Shown piece after piece: positions 17,142 to 27,478 of a stretch of 64,000 bases of DNA. Every line of letters starts with the position of its first letter. The stretch's first letter is position 1. The stretch is from Parashewanella tropica (lineage in GTDB: Bacteria; Pseudomonadota; Gammaproteobacteria; Enterobacterales; Shewanellaceae). The translations under genes and the position numbers were made by a program. Location: the NCBI RefSeq assembly GCF_004358445.1, contig NZ_CP037951.1:793501-857500 (forward strand). Direction: 5' to 3'. A model generated the notes under the pieces. It was not told the origin of the DNA. It saw nothing but the letters and a program-made list of their open reading frames with translations, and made no database searches.

Positions 17142-18607
17142 TATTTCTTAATATCAAACCCAACTAAGCCCAAGAAGTTGTGAACACCAGTATTTTTCTG
17201 GCTTTTCTCGGTTTGCTCAAACGTATATTGATTCACATATTTTAAACCTTCAGGAGTAACATCAAATCGATTCATAGTGAATGACTGGAATGCACCAATA
17301 ACGTATAGATATTTATTATCAGGGGTGACATACATATCCTTGGTATCCCCCGGAGGAGCCATATTTGGTGCGACAGTAGAGCGAAGGGCAAAGGCTTGTT
17401 TTTTATCTACTGTACCGTCAGTTTTCAAGGTAAACGGAGTGATTGAGTTCGCGCCAAAACTTGAAACATAGAGTTTCTTGTTATCAGGGCTTAATACTGT
17501 CCAGCAAGCTTCATCTTGGCCCAAAGGTCCTGTTTTAAAGTTTTGGGTTTTGGTTACTGTCGTGTCCCCAACAGTAAGTTCTGTTAGCCCATAGTCAGGT
17601 AGGGTTGTTGATAAATTGAAGTTACTGGCATGAATAACCGTATTACTGTTTGGTGCCCAGTTAATGCCAATTGTTCCTGCGATTCCGTCTTTCTCAAAGA
17701 ATCTAGGTTTTGTTTTCTGGGCATCCGGAATTGCACCCGTTGTTGTATTGAAGTCATACACATAAACTCGGCTTGCTCTTTGCTCACCCGCTGGTAGCTC
17801 TGGAGCTTTCGTTGCAAAATGCGCCACCCCCCATGTGGAGACGGCAAGTTTACTTCCATCCGCAGAAAATACCACATCAGTTGGGCCACCGTTTTGTCTT
17901 GGATAGGTGGCGAGTGGAGCTCCTCCTGCTTGAGTTAAAGCGCCATTACTGGAGTCAAAGCTAAACAAAGTGATGTTGCGTTGAGGATCTGACATTGGGT
18001 CGTCGGCCGATAAATCCTTGTTACTGTTTCCGTCTTTGAAGAATGCATCACTAGGATAGCGTTCAATGGCAGGTTCACCGGTTCCGCCTTTTTGAATATT
18101 AGGATTATTCCATTGATTTCCCACAACCACCCAATATTGGTCATCGCTATTCGCTTTTTTGGTATAGGTAATACTGACAGGACGAGTACCACCTGAGTCA
18201 ACATTGGCCATTTGAGTGATATCACCTGTCGCTCTATCAAGCTTGAACACTGTAATATCATTACTTCCCGCATTTACGGTAAGCAGGTAATTACCAATGA
18301 TTTGGATGGCTCCTTGAGAATCGAAGTCTCCGTGAGCATCTCCACCAACAAGAGGGTTTGCACCACCTAGCCCTGTCGTAACTGTGGCGACTTCATTACC
18401 AACTGAGCCATCAGCATAGCGAGATAGGCGCAATACCATATTGTCACCCACGCCATTGGTGGTGGTGTACATAAAGCCCATTAAATCTGGTTTGTTGTTA
18501 TTGTTGCTGTGATGGTTACTGGAACCACAAGCCGCTAAGAAGACCAACGGAATGGAAACGGTTAATGCTTTTATTCCATTAAAAACACATTTTTTTGAAA
18601 ATACCAT
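17141..18607 (-). CDS. Beta-propeller (YncE/lactonase-like) lipoprotein
   Basis: 488 residues with a lipoprotein signal peptide and lipobox 'LAAC' followed by 'GSSNHHSNNNN', so it is probably anchored to the outer membrane or periplasmic face. The rest consists of repeated beta-rich blades such as 'LTVNAGSNDITVFKLD', 'VFSADGSKLAVSTWGVA', 'VLSPDNKKLYVSSFGANSITPF' and 'YVTPDNKYLYVIGAF', typical of seven-bladed YncE / 6-phosphogluconolactonase-like propellers. The enzymatic role is unknown. The stop codon lies exactly at the junction with the MITE-like repeat, so the native C-terminus may have been altered by insertion. Confidence 0.85.
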   Translation of the reverse strand: MVFSKKCVFNGIKALTVSIPLVFLAACGSSNHHSNNNNKPDLMGFMYTTTNGVGDNMVLRLSRYADGSVGNEVATVTTGLGGANPLVGGDAHGDFDSQGAIQIIGNYLLTVNAGSNDITVFKLDRATGDITQMANVDSGGTRPVSITYTKKANSDDQYWVVVGNQWNNPNIQKGGTGEPAIERYPSDAFFKDGNSNKDLSADDPMSDPQRNITLFSFDSSNGALTQAGGAPLATYPRQNGGPTDVVFSADGSKLAVSTWGVAHFATKAPELPAGEQRASRVYVYDFNTTTGAIPDAQKTKPRFFEKDGIAGTIGINWAPNSNTVIHASNFNLSTTLPDYGLTELTVGDTTVTKTQNFKTGPLGQDEACWTVLSPDNKKLYVSSFGANSITPFTLKTDGTVDKKQAFALRSTVAPNMAPPGDTKDMYVTPDNKYLYVIGAFQSFTMNRFDVTPEGLKYVNQYTFEQTEKSQKNTGVHNFLGLVGFDIKK

Positions 18608-18794
18608 AGTGTTTTTACCTCATAAGAATACAGAAAATTAGATTGGTATTGACCTCATTATGGTTTTTGGAGTGAAAACTTAAGTACATTCTTTCACTTT
18701 AACACACGCGGTTTTGTGAGCTGGATCATATGGTGTCAAAAGTGATTTGTGATCCCAGTGGTAAGATAGAAGGCTGAGTCGTAAAGATAAGAAA

Positions 18795-18818
18795 CCGCCT
18801 CCGTTTTAGTGGAGGCGG
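18795..18818 (-). terminator. Terminator-like hairpin after mrcB
   Basis: CCGCCTCC (18795-18802) and GGAGGCGG (18811-18818) form an 8-bp G+C stem with an 8-base loop, 38 bases past the mrcB stop. On the minus strand it is followed by UUUCUU, a weak U-run. Confidence 0.7.
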
Positions 18819-18855
18819 CTGATGAAACCTAAGTTGTTTTAAATACAGATGAAAA

Positions 18856-21165
18856 TTACAAAATTTTCTGCCACCAAGATAATGGTTTTCCACAATTCTG
18901 GGCGGGTTGATAACTTTTATTGTCACTAGGAAGTTGAATAACATTTTTGCAATCAGCTTCCATTGGGACACCCGTATTGATATCGAAATACCCCTGAACA
19001 ATACCAGATGGTGGCGCCAAGCGTAGACCTATCGGATGACGGTTTTTCAAAAACTGCTGGTAGACCGTTAAGGCACCACTGCTACCATATAGGCCAGTTT
19101 TACTATTATCATCCTTACCTACCCACACTACAGCGACATTTCTTTCGTCAAACCCCGCAAACCACGAATCGCGATTATCATTACTTGTCCCCGTTTTACC
19201 GGCCAACCGCGTATGTGGAAATTGCTTATGTAATCGGGTGGCTGTTCCAGACTCTACCACTTGAGTCATCGCATATTGAGTTAAGTAATCAGCTTGAGGG
19301 TTGATGGCTCGCTTAGGGGGCGATCTGTATGTATCGATAAGGTTGTCGTTATTGTCCAATACATAAGTGACAGCACTGAGTGGTCGCATACGTCCAGAAT
19401 CAGCAATCGTTTGATATACTTGAGCCACCATCATAGGTGAGCCATTAAGAGCTCCTAACAACATCGACGGATAAGGTGATACGGATTCATTCCAGCCAGA
19501 GTCCACCAAGGTGTCTACAACATTTTCAACACCCAGTGCCATCCCAAGGTTTACGGTTGGGACGTTGCGAGAACGTTTAAAGGCCGTCAGTAAAGGCACT
19601 TCATTTAAGAAGGTTTTATCAACGTTCTGAGGCGACCATGTTTTTCCTTTGCCATTGGTAAGGGTGATGGGTTTGTCATCTAAAGGTGAAGCCAAATTAT
19701 AAGTCGTTGGTTTTGATAGTGCTGTAGCGTAGACAAAAGGCTTGATCAAAGAACCAATAGGACGACGTATACTCATGGCGCGATTATAGCCGTGATAAGT
19801 CGGGCTACTGTCACCCACCATGGCCGCGACACCAGCATTCAGTTTATCCGTCACCACCATACCGACTTGTAAATTTTTATTTCCTTGTTGTTTACGCAGT
19901 CGCTTCATACTCGATACTACGGCTTTTTCCGCGGCTTGTTGAGCCAGCGGATCAAGCGTGGTATAGACCTTTATCCCTGACATGTTTAACAGTTCAGGGC
20001 CATAACGGTCTGCCAGTTCTTGCTTTACTAAATCAAAAAAGGCTGGAAGTTTTTGGTGCACTTCTCGATTGTTGCTGCGAATGCCTAATGGCGAATTTAC
20101 GGCAAGTCGATATTGGTTGGTGCTTAAATCTCCCGAATCCATCAGTAGACGAAGCACTAAATCACGACGCTCCATGGCGCGATTGGGATTGCGCCAAGGG
20201 TTATAGTAAGAAGGCCCTTTAATCACAGCAACTAAGAACGCTTGCTGATCGATGGATAGCTCGGAAATAGGGCGACCAAAATAAAATTGTGAGGCCAATC
20301 CCAAACCGTGCACAGAGCGAGCGCGATCTTGCCCCATATACACTTCATTAAGGTAGGCTTCTAATATTTCATCTTTGCTGTATCTGTAATCAACCACTAA
20401 TGCCATCAATGCTTCGCGGGCTTTACGGATCAGTGAACGTTCAGGAGTTAGAAAGAAGTTTTTGGCCAACTGTTGAGTTAACGTTGACCCACCTTGCACA
20501 GTTCGCCCGGCTGAGATGTTGACGAATAGCGCACGTAAAATAGCGAGCGGATTAATACCATGATGATGATAAAAGTCTCGATCTTCGGTTTGTAATAGAG
20601 CTTTGATGATCAGTGGAGGAATTTTATCCTCAGGAACAAATAATCTATCTTGGCCGTCACTGGTGATAATGCGATCTAATAAAATAGGTTCAAGATAAAA
20701 AATGGCAAGTTGGCGTTGATCTGGGCGTAATACGCTCTGTACGCCTTGCTGGTTAAAAGAGACCATTACCCGCTGTTGATGTTGGTTTCCCTCAGGATGA
20801 TGAAAAGACCGTCGCCAAATATCAACTTTAGTGCTTGACGCTGAGAACTCTCCAACTTGACTAGGATGAGCGACTTTTCGATAACCGAGCAGCTTAAGTT
20901 CATCGACGAGTTGTTGGTGACTGATGGCGGCTCCGGGGTAAAGCGCCATTGAACGACCATAAATTTGGGCGGGTAGGTGCCATTTTTGACCTTCGAATTT
21001 ACGAGCAATGATTTGATCTAAATAGATGGTATAGCAGCTCAGTAAAACCAGAGCGATCACGCCGAGTTTCCAAAATATTGACCATGTTTTTCTAAGAAAT
21101 GAAGAAGTTGGGGTTTTAGACTTAGAAGTTTTTTTGCGGCCGCGTGTCGTTTTTGCTTTCGTCAT
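18856..21165 (-). CDS. mrcB: Bifunctional penicillin-binding protein 1B
   Basis: 769-residue class A PBP that polymerises and cross-links peptidoglycan in the periplasm. A basic cytoplasmic tail is followed by one membrane helix (about 30-50), the UB2H-type domain, the glycosyltransferase with catalytic E194 in 'LQTEDRDFYHH', and a transpeptidase with S472-K475 ('GSLIK'), S532-N534 ('SRN') and 'KTGT' at 657-660. All catalytic motifs are intact. The hrpB stop overlaps its start by one base, the usual hrpB-mrcB arrangement. PBP1B needs an LpoB-type activator, which is not in this window. Confidence 0.95.
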   Translation of the reverse strand: MTKAKTTRGRKKTSKSKTPTSSFLRKTWSIFWKLGVIALVLLSCYTIYLDQIIARKFEGQKWHLPAQIYGRSMALYPGAAISHQQLVDELKLLGYRKVAHPSQVGEFSASSTKVDIWRRSFHHPEGNQHQQRVMVSFNQQGVQSVLRPDQRQLAIFYLEPILLDRIITSDGQDRLFVPEDKIPPLIIKALLQTEDRDFYHHHGINPLAILRALFVNISAGRTVQGGSTLTQQLAKNFFLTPERSLIRKAREALMALVVDYRYSKDEILEAYLNEVYMGQDRARSVHGLGLASQFYFGRPISELSIDQQAFLVAVIKGPSYYNPWRNPNRAMERRDLVLRLLMDSGDLSTNQYRLAVNSPLGIRSNNREVHQKLPAFFDLVKQELADRYGPELLNMSGIKVYTTLDPLAQQAAEKAVVSSMKRLRKQQGNKNLQVGMVVTDKLNAGVAAMVGDSSPTYHGYNRAMSIRRPIGSLIKPFVYATALSKPTTYNLASPLDDKPITLTNGKGKTWSPQNVDKTFLNEVPLLTAFKRSRNVPTVNLGMALGVENVVDTLVDSGWNESVSPYPSMLLGALNGSPMMVAQVYQTIADSGRMRPLSAVTYVLDNNDNLIDTYRSPPKRAINPQADYLTQYAMTQVVESGTATRLHKQFPHTRLAGKTGTSNDNRDSWFAGFDERNVAVVWVGKDDNSKTGLYGSSGALTVYQQFLKNRHPIGLRLAPPSGIVQGYFDINTGVPMEADCKNVIQLPSDNKSYQPAQNCGKPLSWWQKIL

Positions 21166-23672
21166 TATTGTCCGTTTAATTTCTTTTTCGTTAGTTTGGT
21201 CGCTTGAGTATTTTGTGGGTCATCAGGCCAAAGGTGTTTAGGGTAACGACCACGCATTTCTTTCTTTACTTCATTATATGGCCCTTGCCAAAAACTGGTT
21301 AAATCAGCAGTCACAGCGATGGGTCTTCTTGCTGGCGATAGCAGCTCCATAGTCACAACCAGTTGATTATTGGCTAATGTTGGGCTTTGAGCCAAGCCAA
21401 GCGCCTCTTGTAAACGAACGCTCATTAATACTCTATCATCGTTAGTGTAGGTTAACGGTGCTTTTGTTCCTGTCACTAAAGGCCAATGTGTTGGCAACTG
21501 TTTATCAATAGCAGATTGTTGCTCCCAGTTTAATAAACTCCACAAAATTTGATAAGTGTCTAATTGAGTTAATTGTTTAAGATTAGTGACATCTGACAAA
21601 TAGGGTGTTAACCATTGGGTCATATTTTGGGTTAACCACTCTAAACTAATATCAGGCCAGTCAACTTGAGATAAATATTGTTGAGCGAGTTTTTGGCGTT
21701 GCTGCAACTGGATTGCTTTTTCAGTCCAGTTTAATTCAGAAAGCCCTTGATGCTGTAGGTAGCTCAATACGGCCTCGCTTCGCTGTTTGGTCGTCAATTG
21801 ATTGAGCTTTTGTTTTGCTACAACAATACGGCCAATCCTTTGTTGCTCCTCTGCAATAAAGCGCCCTGAGGATTTATCCCAATCGCTGTGGATGTGAGTT
21901 TGAAGCAAATACTTCAGTTCACTTTCGAATAAGCTTGGGCAACATTGGGCTGCTAAAAAACCTTTGGCATCACTTTTTCCTTCCATTTCTTGTAGATCCG
22001 CAATGACTAAGTAGCTATGTTGAGCAAGCGGGTCATGCTCATCAATCATTACACCGCTACCATTGGCCATTAAAAAGCGACCTGCAGAGCGAGATTTGGC
22101 GATTCTATCTGGATAGGCGTAAGCCAGTAGTAAACCTATGGTTTGCCAGTCGGCATTGTTGATCAGATCTGGAATTGGAGTTTTTACATTAAACCGCTTA
22201 AGCCAATGTTTGGTTTGTTGGTTCAATGCGCCTTTTAGACATAAGTTTAAATAATGCTGAATGTCGCAGCCTTTTCTTGGTAAGCCGCGAGCTTCTATAA
22301 TCGCCGTTAGTAAACATGCCAAGCCTAGTAGCTTGTGGTCAGATTTTACTTTCAATAGCATATGTGCAAGGCGAGGCTCTGCACCCAGCTCAAAAGCGTG
22401 TTTACCTAAGGCAGTGATTTTATGGCTATCATCTACGAACTCTAATGATTGCAGCAATTCCCACGCTTTTTTCTGATGAATAGCAGGTGGCTGTGTTAAG
22501 AGAGGCAGTTCGTCAAATTGTTTACAGCCCCAATAGCTGCAATGATGAGTCATTGCCAGTAAATCGCTATCTGCAATTTCTGGTGTATCCGTTGTCGCTC
22601 TGCGTTGATGATCTTCTTGTCGCCACAGACGTATACAATTTCCTTCAGCCGTTCGGCCAGCTCGACCACTACGTTGTGTTGCAGAAGACTGGCTGATGGG
22701 TTTTAAGCTAAGACGAGTAATTCCGTTTTTCGGATTGTAGCTAGCGTGACGTTTTAAGCCTGAGTCCACTACACATTTGATACCATCAATGGTTAAACTG
22801 GATTCAGCAATATTGGTGGATAAAACGACTTTACGAGTGTGCTTGATAGGTTTAAGAACTGCATCTTGTGCTTGATTGCCTAACTCACCATAAAGGGGAA
22901 GCACGGTTACATCTGATAAATCATAGGCGTTAAGCGCTTTTTCTAACGACAAAATTTCCCCTTTACCGGGAAGAAACACCAAAATATCGCCATCACTACC
23001 ATTAGTTAATAACTGATGTACGGTTTTTTCTGTATGTGATAACCAAGCTTTAGGGTCTTTTGAAGCCGAATATTCAATGTTCACGGGAAAACTACGACCT
23101 TCGGATTCAAGATAATCCGCTTCTGGCAATAATGCTTTAAGATCATCGAAACTTAAGGTTGCAGACATCAGGATTAGCTTAAGGTCTTCTCTAAGGCTTT
23201 GCTGTACTTCAAGGGCTAAGGCGAGACCTAAATCTGTCGTAAGATGACGTTCATGTACTTCGTCAAAGATGATCATGTCAATTCCTGTTAACTCAGGATC
23301 GGCTTGGATCATTCGGCTTAATATACCTTCTGTCACAATTTCTAATTTGGTATTTGAAGAAACCTTGTTATCACCTCTTACTCGGTAACCCACCTCTGAA
23401 CCTAGCGCCGAACCGCGAGATTGAGCAATAAAAGAGGCAATGCTTCGAGTCGCCACCCGTCTTGGCTCAAGCATTAAAATTTTGCCTTCAACTTGAGTCC
23501 AGTCCATCATAGCTAAAGGTAATGCTGTGGACTTACCTGAACCTGTTGGGCTTTGAATAATCAATTGGTTATTCTGAGTTAATGAGTCTTGGATTTGTGG
23601 GAAAAGAGAGTAAATAGGAAGTGTGTTCAAGTGCTGTGACAAATTAGTTTTGATTGGTTTGCATACTAGCAT
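21165..23672 (-). CDS. hrpB: ATP-dependent RNA helicase HrpB
   Basis: 835-residue DEAH-box (DExH) helicase. Walker A 'SPTGSGKST' is at about 41-49, the DEVH box in 'IIFDEVHERHL', motif III 'SATL', and motif VI 'QRSGRAGR'. The C-terminal HrpB domain ends 'MRGRYPKHLWPDDP'. Its physiological RNA target is not established in the family. It is translationally coupled to mrcB downstream. Confidence 0.95.
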   Translation of the reverse strand: MLVCKPIKTNLSQHLNTLPIYSLFPQIQDSLTQNNQLIIQSPTGSGKSTALPLAMMDWTQVEGKILMLEPRRVATRSIASFIAQSRGSALGSEVGYRVRGDNKVSSNTKLEIVTEGILSRMIQADPELTGIDMIIFDEVHERHLTTDLGLALALEVQQSLREDLKLILMSATLSFDDLKALLPEADYLESEGRSFPVNIEYSASKDPKAWLSHTEKTVHQLLTNGSDGDILVFLPGKGEILSLEKALNAYDLSDVTVLPLYGELGNQAQDAVLKPIKHTRKVVLSTNIAESSLTIDGIKCVVDSGLKRHASYNPKNGITRLSLKPISQSSATQRSGRAGRTAEGNCIRLWRQEDHQRRATTDTPEIADSDLLAMTHHCSYWGCKQFDELPLLTQPPAIHQKKAWELLQSLEFVDDSHKITALGKHAFELGAEPRLAHMLLKVKSDHKLLGLACLLTAIIEARGLPRKGCDIQHYLNLCLKGALNQQTKHWLKRFNVKTPIPDLINNADWQTIGLLLAYAYPDRIAKSRSAGRFLMANGSGVMIDEHDPLAQHSYLVIADLQEMEGKSDAKGFLAAQCCPSLFESELKYLLQTHIHSDWDKSSGRFIAEEQQRIGRIVVAKQKLNQLTTKQRSEAVLSYLQHQGLSELNWTEKAIQLQQRQKLAQQYLSQVDWPDISLEWLTQNMTQWLTPYLSDVTNLKQLTQLDTYQILWSLLNWEQQSAIDKQLPTHWPLVTGTKAPLTYTNDDRVLMSVRLQEALGLAQSPTLANNQLVVTMELLSPARRPIAVTADLTSFWQGPYNEVKKEMRGRYPKHLWPDDPQNTQATKLTKKKLNGQ

Positions 23673-23690
23673 GTAAGTCAGAACTGGTCA

Positions 23691-24512
23691 TTATTCAGCT
23701 GTCATTTTACCCTTAGCTGCAAAGTGCTTTCTGTGAAGAGGGAAGTGATGTTGGTCGGCAAGGCTGAAAAAGGCTTTTTGAGGGCGGTTTTCTTCTAAAT
23801 CGTCAATAAGAAGGCAATCGTTCTTAGCCATCAATTTCTCATTAATAAACTTAGCTTTATTCAAATGAGGTAGGTGAGAGCGATTAAAGTAAAGGTCTTC
23901 AGAAAGAGTGACGCCATAAGAAGAAAACAGATTGGCTACTGCATCAAATAAATAGCAACCTGCAGTTACTATGGCGACCTTGTGTCCTCGTTGCTGAAAT
24001 TTAGATACTGCCCGTAAAGCTTTAGCATCAACAGCAATAAAAAAGAGAACGGTCTCCCCTTTATGAGGGCAAGTAATAGCTGATTCCTCTGTAAAACGTG
24101 TGTTTTTAGCTAAAAATGCTTTCAATTGGTATTGGAATTCAAAAGCAACAAACGAAGTTTCATCAAGATCCAGTAACAAAGTTAATGCAGGGTTTTGTGG
24201 AGAAACGGAATGGTGAGCCCTTCTCAGCCATCGCTCAGAATTTCTCGGATAGTGAGGTTTTACTGAGGCTTGCTTGGATTCGGAAATAGACGGAACAGTA
24301 CCATAACCCTTACTCGCAGCCTTTGTAGGTAAAGGCTGGGTTTCCTCTGCTTGATGCCAATCATTTAGAATTGTTTCTGGTTTTGCTTTTGCCTCAAAGC
24401 CACATAAAGTATGGGCGTCTTCCCCTGTATGATAACCATCGTCCTCAAGCTCTTTTGCTTGAAGCTGAGATGTATTTAAAGGAAGTGAAGCAATAACACT
24501 CAAATTCGCCAT
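23691..24512 (-). CDS. HAD-superfamily-like protein with disordered N-terminus
   Basis: 273 residues from the ATG at 24512 (the frame extends to a TTG at 24530). The first ~105 residues are polar and low complexity. The rest carries the HAD order of motifs: I 'LLLDLDETSF' (DxDxT), II 'VAIVTAGCY', a Lys in 'NKAKFINEKL' as motif III, and IV 'CLLIDDLEENRP'. It could therefore be a phosphatase or phosphotransferase. I do not recognise the specific family. The extended non-catalytic N-terminus is unlike metabolic HAD enzymes and suits a secreted effector, which is inference. Confidence 0.72.
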   Translation of the reverse strand: MANLSVIASLPLNTSQLQAKELEDDGYHTGEDAHTLCGFEAKAKPETILNDWHQAEETQPLPTKAASKGYGTVPSISESKQASVKPHYPRNSERWLRRAHHSVSPQNPALTLLLDLDETSFVAFEFQYQLKAFLAKNTRFTEESAITCPHKGETVLFFIAVDAKALRAVSKFQQRGHKVAIVTAGCYLFDAVANLFSSYGVTLSEDLYFNRSHLPHLNKAKFINEKLMAKNDCLLIDDLEENRPQKAFFSLADQHHFPLHRKHFAAKGKMTAE

Positions 24513-24658
24513 AAAAGCCACAAACTGCAAAACGTAAGTTAAGTGTGGTTTTTAACTCGAGATTTAGCTACTTAAGCTTTGTTCATCTGTAGGTAATCTA
24601 GAAAAAGCCTTTCTAGCTGCTTAAGAGCTCAGAAAGGCTTATTATTATATTGCTCAGT

Positions 24659-25936
24659 TTATTTAATCAATTCAGCAATGGTTAAAACGCCATGAGCTGT
24701 ACCGCCTGCCGCCCAAAGCGCACTGTTGTTATCTGAAAATGCGCCAGCTAAATCAAAGTGTAACCAGTTTGCATCGTCACGAACAAAGCGCCATAAGAAA
24801 GCAGCAGCATTCGAAGCACCACCGGCACCGCCACCTTTCACAGGACGACTGTTTGCAGTATCGGCATAAGGAGAAGGGCACATATCTTTATGCCAAGGAT
24901 CCATCGGCAGCGGCCACACACGCTCAGCCACAGCAGCAGCTTTTTCTTTAGCAAGATCTAGCATCTCACTTTGAGGAGAGAAAATCGCATTGTAGTTAGT
25001 ACCAACCGCATTATAGGCCGCGCCAGTTAGCGTTGCGGCATTGATGATAAGCGGTGCTCCCGTTTCAGATGCTGCTTGTAAACCATCAGCAAGTACCAAG
25101 CGACCTTCTGCATCGGTGTTGACGATTTCAACGGTGGTGCCATTTTTGTAGGTTAAAACATCTCCCAGTTTATATGCGTGACCACTGATCAAGTTTTCAG
25201 CACAACATAAAAACAGCTTAACGCGCTTGTTTAAGCCATTTTTAATGGCTAAGCCTAATGCTCCTGTTACGGTTGCAGCGCCGCCCATATCGGCTTTCAT
25301 TCCAAGCATTCCTTCTGAGCTTTTAATGCTATAGCCGCCAGAATCAAAAGTGATACCTTTACCCACAAGTGCGGCTTCAACTGGTGCATCTGCTTTACCT
25401 GTAGGATTGAAATCCAGTTCCAATAACGCTGGTGGACGCTCACTACCACGACCTACACCATGAATACCTACCCATTGGTGCTCAAGTAACTCTTCACCTT
25501 TAATGATGGTAAAGCTTGTTTTGGAAGGGGCTAAGGCTTGTAACCACTCAGCCGCAGCTACTGCTAAAGCTACAGGAGACAAATCTTCAGGGGTTGCATT
25601 GACGAGCTGACGGGCAAAATCAGCGGATTCTTTGCGGTTTTCTAATGCTTGTTTCAGTTTGTCTGTACCGAACCACTGAACGTTAAATCCAGCTTTTGCA
25701 GTAGCAAACCCTTGATAAAAAGCCCATTGGCTATCGATATCCCAAGAGTCGCCTTGTAGGGCTACAGAGTTAATGCCTTGTGTGCGCAGTTTACGCGCCG
25801 TCATTTGGATTTGTCTGAGATTATCCTGACCTTTTAGATGAATTTTTGCTGATTCAGAACGGAAACTAATATCAGAGTTTCCCCAGTGTGGTTCTGGTTG
25901 TTGAAGTGTCAGGTGGATATTTATCGGAGAGGTCAT
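24659..25936 (-). CDS. pepB: Peptidase B / leucyl aminopeptidase (M17)
   Basis: 425 residues from the ATG at 25936, where similarity to E. coli PepB begins ('INIHLTLQQPEPHWG'); the longer frame to 26050 would run into the divergent sfsA leader. The M17 signature 'NTDAEGRLVLADGL' and metal ligands in 'VGKGITFDSGGYSIK' and 'MKADMGGAA' are intact. It is a cytoplasmic di-manganese/zinc aminopeptidase, usually hexameric, that trims N-terminal residues from peptides. Single gene, divergent from sfsA. Confidence 0.93.
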   Translation of the reverse strand: MTSPINIHLTLQQPEPHWGNSDISFRSESAKIHLKGQDNLRQIQMTARKLRTQGINSVALQGDSWDIDSQWAFYQGFATAKAGFNVQWFGTDKLKQALENRKESADFARQLVNATPEDLSPVALAVAAAEWLQALAPSKTSFTIIKGEELLEHQWVGIHGVGRGSERPPALLELDFNPTGKADAPVEAALVGKGITFDSGGYSIKSSEGMLGMKADMGGAATVTGALGLAIKNGLNKRVKLFLCCAENLISGHAYKLGDVLTYKNGTTVEIVNTDAEGRLVLADGLQAASETGAPLIINAATLTGAAYNAVGTNYNAIFSPQSEMLDLAKEKAAAVAERVWPLPMDPWHKDMCPSPYADTANSRPVKGGGAGGASNAAAFLWRFVRDDANWLHFDLAGAFSDNNSALWAAGGTAHGVLTIAELIK

Positions 25937-26038
25937 ATTATGTACCTTGATATGAAAAACTGGAGGCAGTGTAACTGATTCTGGCTTTGATAAAAAATTT
26001 AGGTCAAACTTCACGTTTTGGATTTGAAACAAGGCGCT

Positions 26039-26746
26039 ATGATATTTCAACCTCCTTTAGCTCGAGCTACTTTAATCAAACGTTATAAGCGCTTTTTAGC
26101 GGATATCACTCTAACCAATGGTGAAGAGACAACTTTACACGTTTCAAATACAGGAGCCATGACTGGCTGTGCTGAGCCGGATGACTATGTTTGGTACAGC
26201 ACCTCTGACAATCCTAAGCGAAAATATCAACACAGCTGGGAATGTACAGAGACACAAACAGGCCACTTCATTTGTGTGAATACCATTCGTGCCAACCATC
26301 TTGTTGAAGAAGCCATTAATAATCAAGTGATTGAAGAATTAAAAGGCTATCGGACACTACAACGAGAAGTGAAGTATGGCGAAGAAAACAGCAAGATAGA
26401 CTTTTTCCTTAGTGATGACGAAATGCCTGATACCTATGTGGAAGTGAAAAGCGTCACTTTACTCGAAAATGGGCAAGGTTATTTCCCTGATGCAGTAACA
26501 GCTCGTGGGCAGAAACATTTACGAGAGTTGATGCAAATGGCGCAATCTGGAAAACGAGCGGTCTTGCTGTTTGCCGTTTTACATACTGGGATTGATAGTG
26601 TAAAACCAGCTAGCCATATTGACAGTATGTACGCTGAATTGCTTTCTAAGGCAATTGATGCTGGCGTTGAGGTTATTGCGTACAAAGCGGAAATTACACC
26701 ATCGCAATTGCAACTTTCTTATAAAGTCGACTTTTCTCTTTCCTAG
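26039..26746 (+). CDS. sfsA: Sugar fermentation stimulation protein A
   Basis: 235 residues starting at the ATG at 26039 with AAGG five bases upstream; the earlier TTG (26018) is not needed. '[15 protein letters not shown]', '[12 protein letters not shown]', 'YVEVKSVTL' and '[16 protein letters not shown]' are diagnostic of SfsA. The 'D...EVKS' pattern resembles a PD-(D/E)XK nuclease core; the family has been linked to maltose gene control and nucleic-acid binding, but its role is unsettled. Confidence 0.95.
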   Translation: MIFQPPLARATLIKRYKRFLADITLTNGEETTLHVSNTGAMTGCAEPDDYVWYSTSDNPKRKYQHSWECTETQTGHFICVNTIRANHLVEEAINNQVIEELKGYRTLQREVKYGEENSKIDFFLSDDEMPDTYVEVKSVTLLENGQGYFPDAVTARGQKHLRELMQMAQSGKRAVLLFAVLHTGIDSVKPASHIDSMYAELLSKAIDAGVEVIAYKAEITPSQLQLSYKVDFSLS

Positions 26747-26832
26747 GAAATGGAATTTTTGATGCTATTTTATACAAATGTGATGCTGTTGGTTTATAAA
26801 CACGCAACTGAGAATTAAATTTGTTGCAATGT

Positions 26833-26862
26833 TTGATGTATTTCTAAGAAGCGTACTATACT
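26833..26862 (+). promoter_or_regulatory. Sigma-70-like promoter of dksA
   Basis: TTGATG (26833-26838), an 18-base spacer and TATACT (26857-26862), about 160 bases upstream of the dksA ATG. Match is 5/6 at -35 and 5/6 at -10. Confidence 0.55.
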
Positions 26863-27019
26863 TTTTGGCTAATTTAGCAGAGGTTGAATAAGCATTAAAA
26901 ACGGACGTTGAAAGGCAAGTTTTACATTAAAAAATTTGCCTAGGTGCAAAACTTCTGATATAGATAGCGGCCGTTCTTAAAAACGCCCTTAAAACGCAAA
27001 TGAAGACAGGAGATGCGTT

Positions 27020-27463
27020 ATGCCTGAAGGCAATAAAAAACTTGGCGTACTCGCTATCGCTGGTGTAGAACCATACCAGGAAAAGCCGGGTGAGGAGTAC
27101 ATGAACGCCGAGCAATCGAGTCACTTTAAGTTGATCCTCGAAGCTTGGAGAAATCAATTGCGTGAAGAAGTTGATAGAACGCTCAACCACATGCAGGACG
27201 AAGCCGCCAACTTCCCAGATCCTGTTGACCGTGCCGCGCAAGAAGAAGAGTTCAGCTTAGAATTACGTGCTCGTGATAGAGAGCGTAAGCTGATCAAAAA
27301 AATTGAGAAGACATTGCAAAAAATCGAAGAAGAAGATTTTGGTTTTTGTGATTCTTGCGGTATCGAAATCGGTATTCGCCGCCTAGAAGCTCGTCCAACA
27401 GCGGATTTATGTATTGACTGTAAGACGTTAGCTGAAATTAAAGAAAAGCAAATGGCGGGCTAA
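27020..27463 (+). CDS. dksA: RNA polymerase-binding transcription factor DksA
   Basis: 147-residue coiled-coil zinc-finger protein that enters the RNA polymerase secondary channel and works with ppGpp in the stringent response. The coiled-coil tip '[12 protein letters not shown]' keeps the functional Asp/Asp/Ala residues. The zinc finger has four Cys: 'FCDSCG' and 'LCIDCK'. A good ribosome binding site (AGGAG) precedes the ATG. It is followed by gluQ, a conserved gene order. Confidence 0.97.
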   Translation: MPEGNKKLGVLAIAGVEPYQEKPGEEYMNAEQSSHFKLILEAWRNQLREEVDRTLNHMQDEAANFPDPVDRAAQEEEFSLELRARDRERKLIKKIEKTLQKIEEEDFGFCDSCGIEIGIRRLEARPTADLCIDCKTLAEIKEKQMAG

Positions 27464-27478
27464 TCAGCACGTTAGTGT

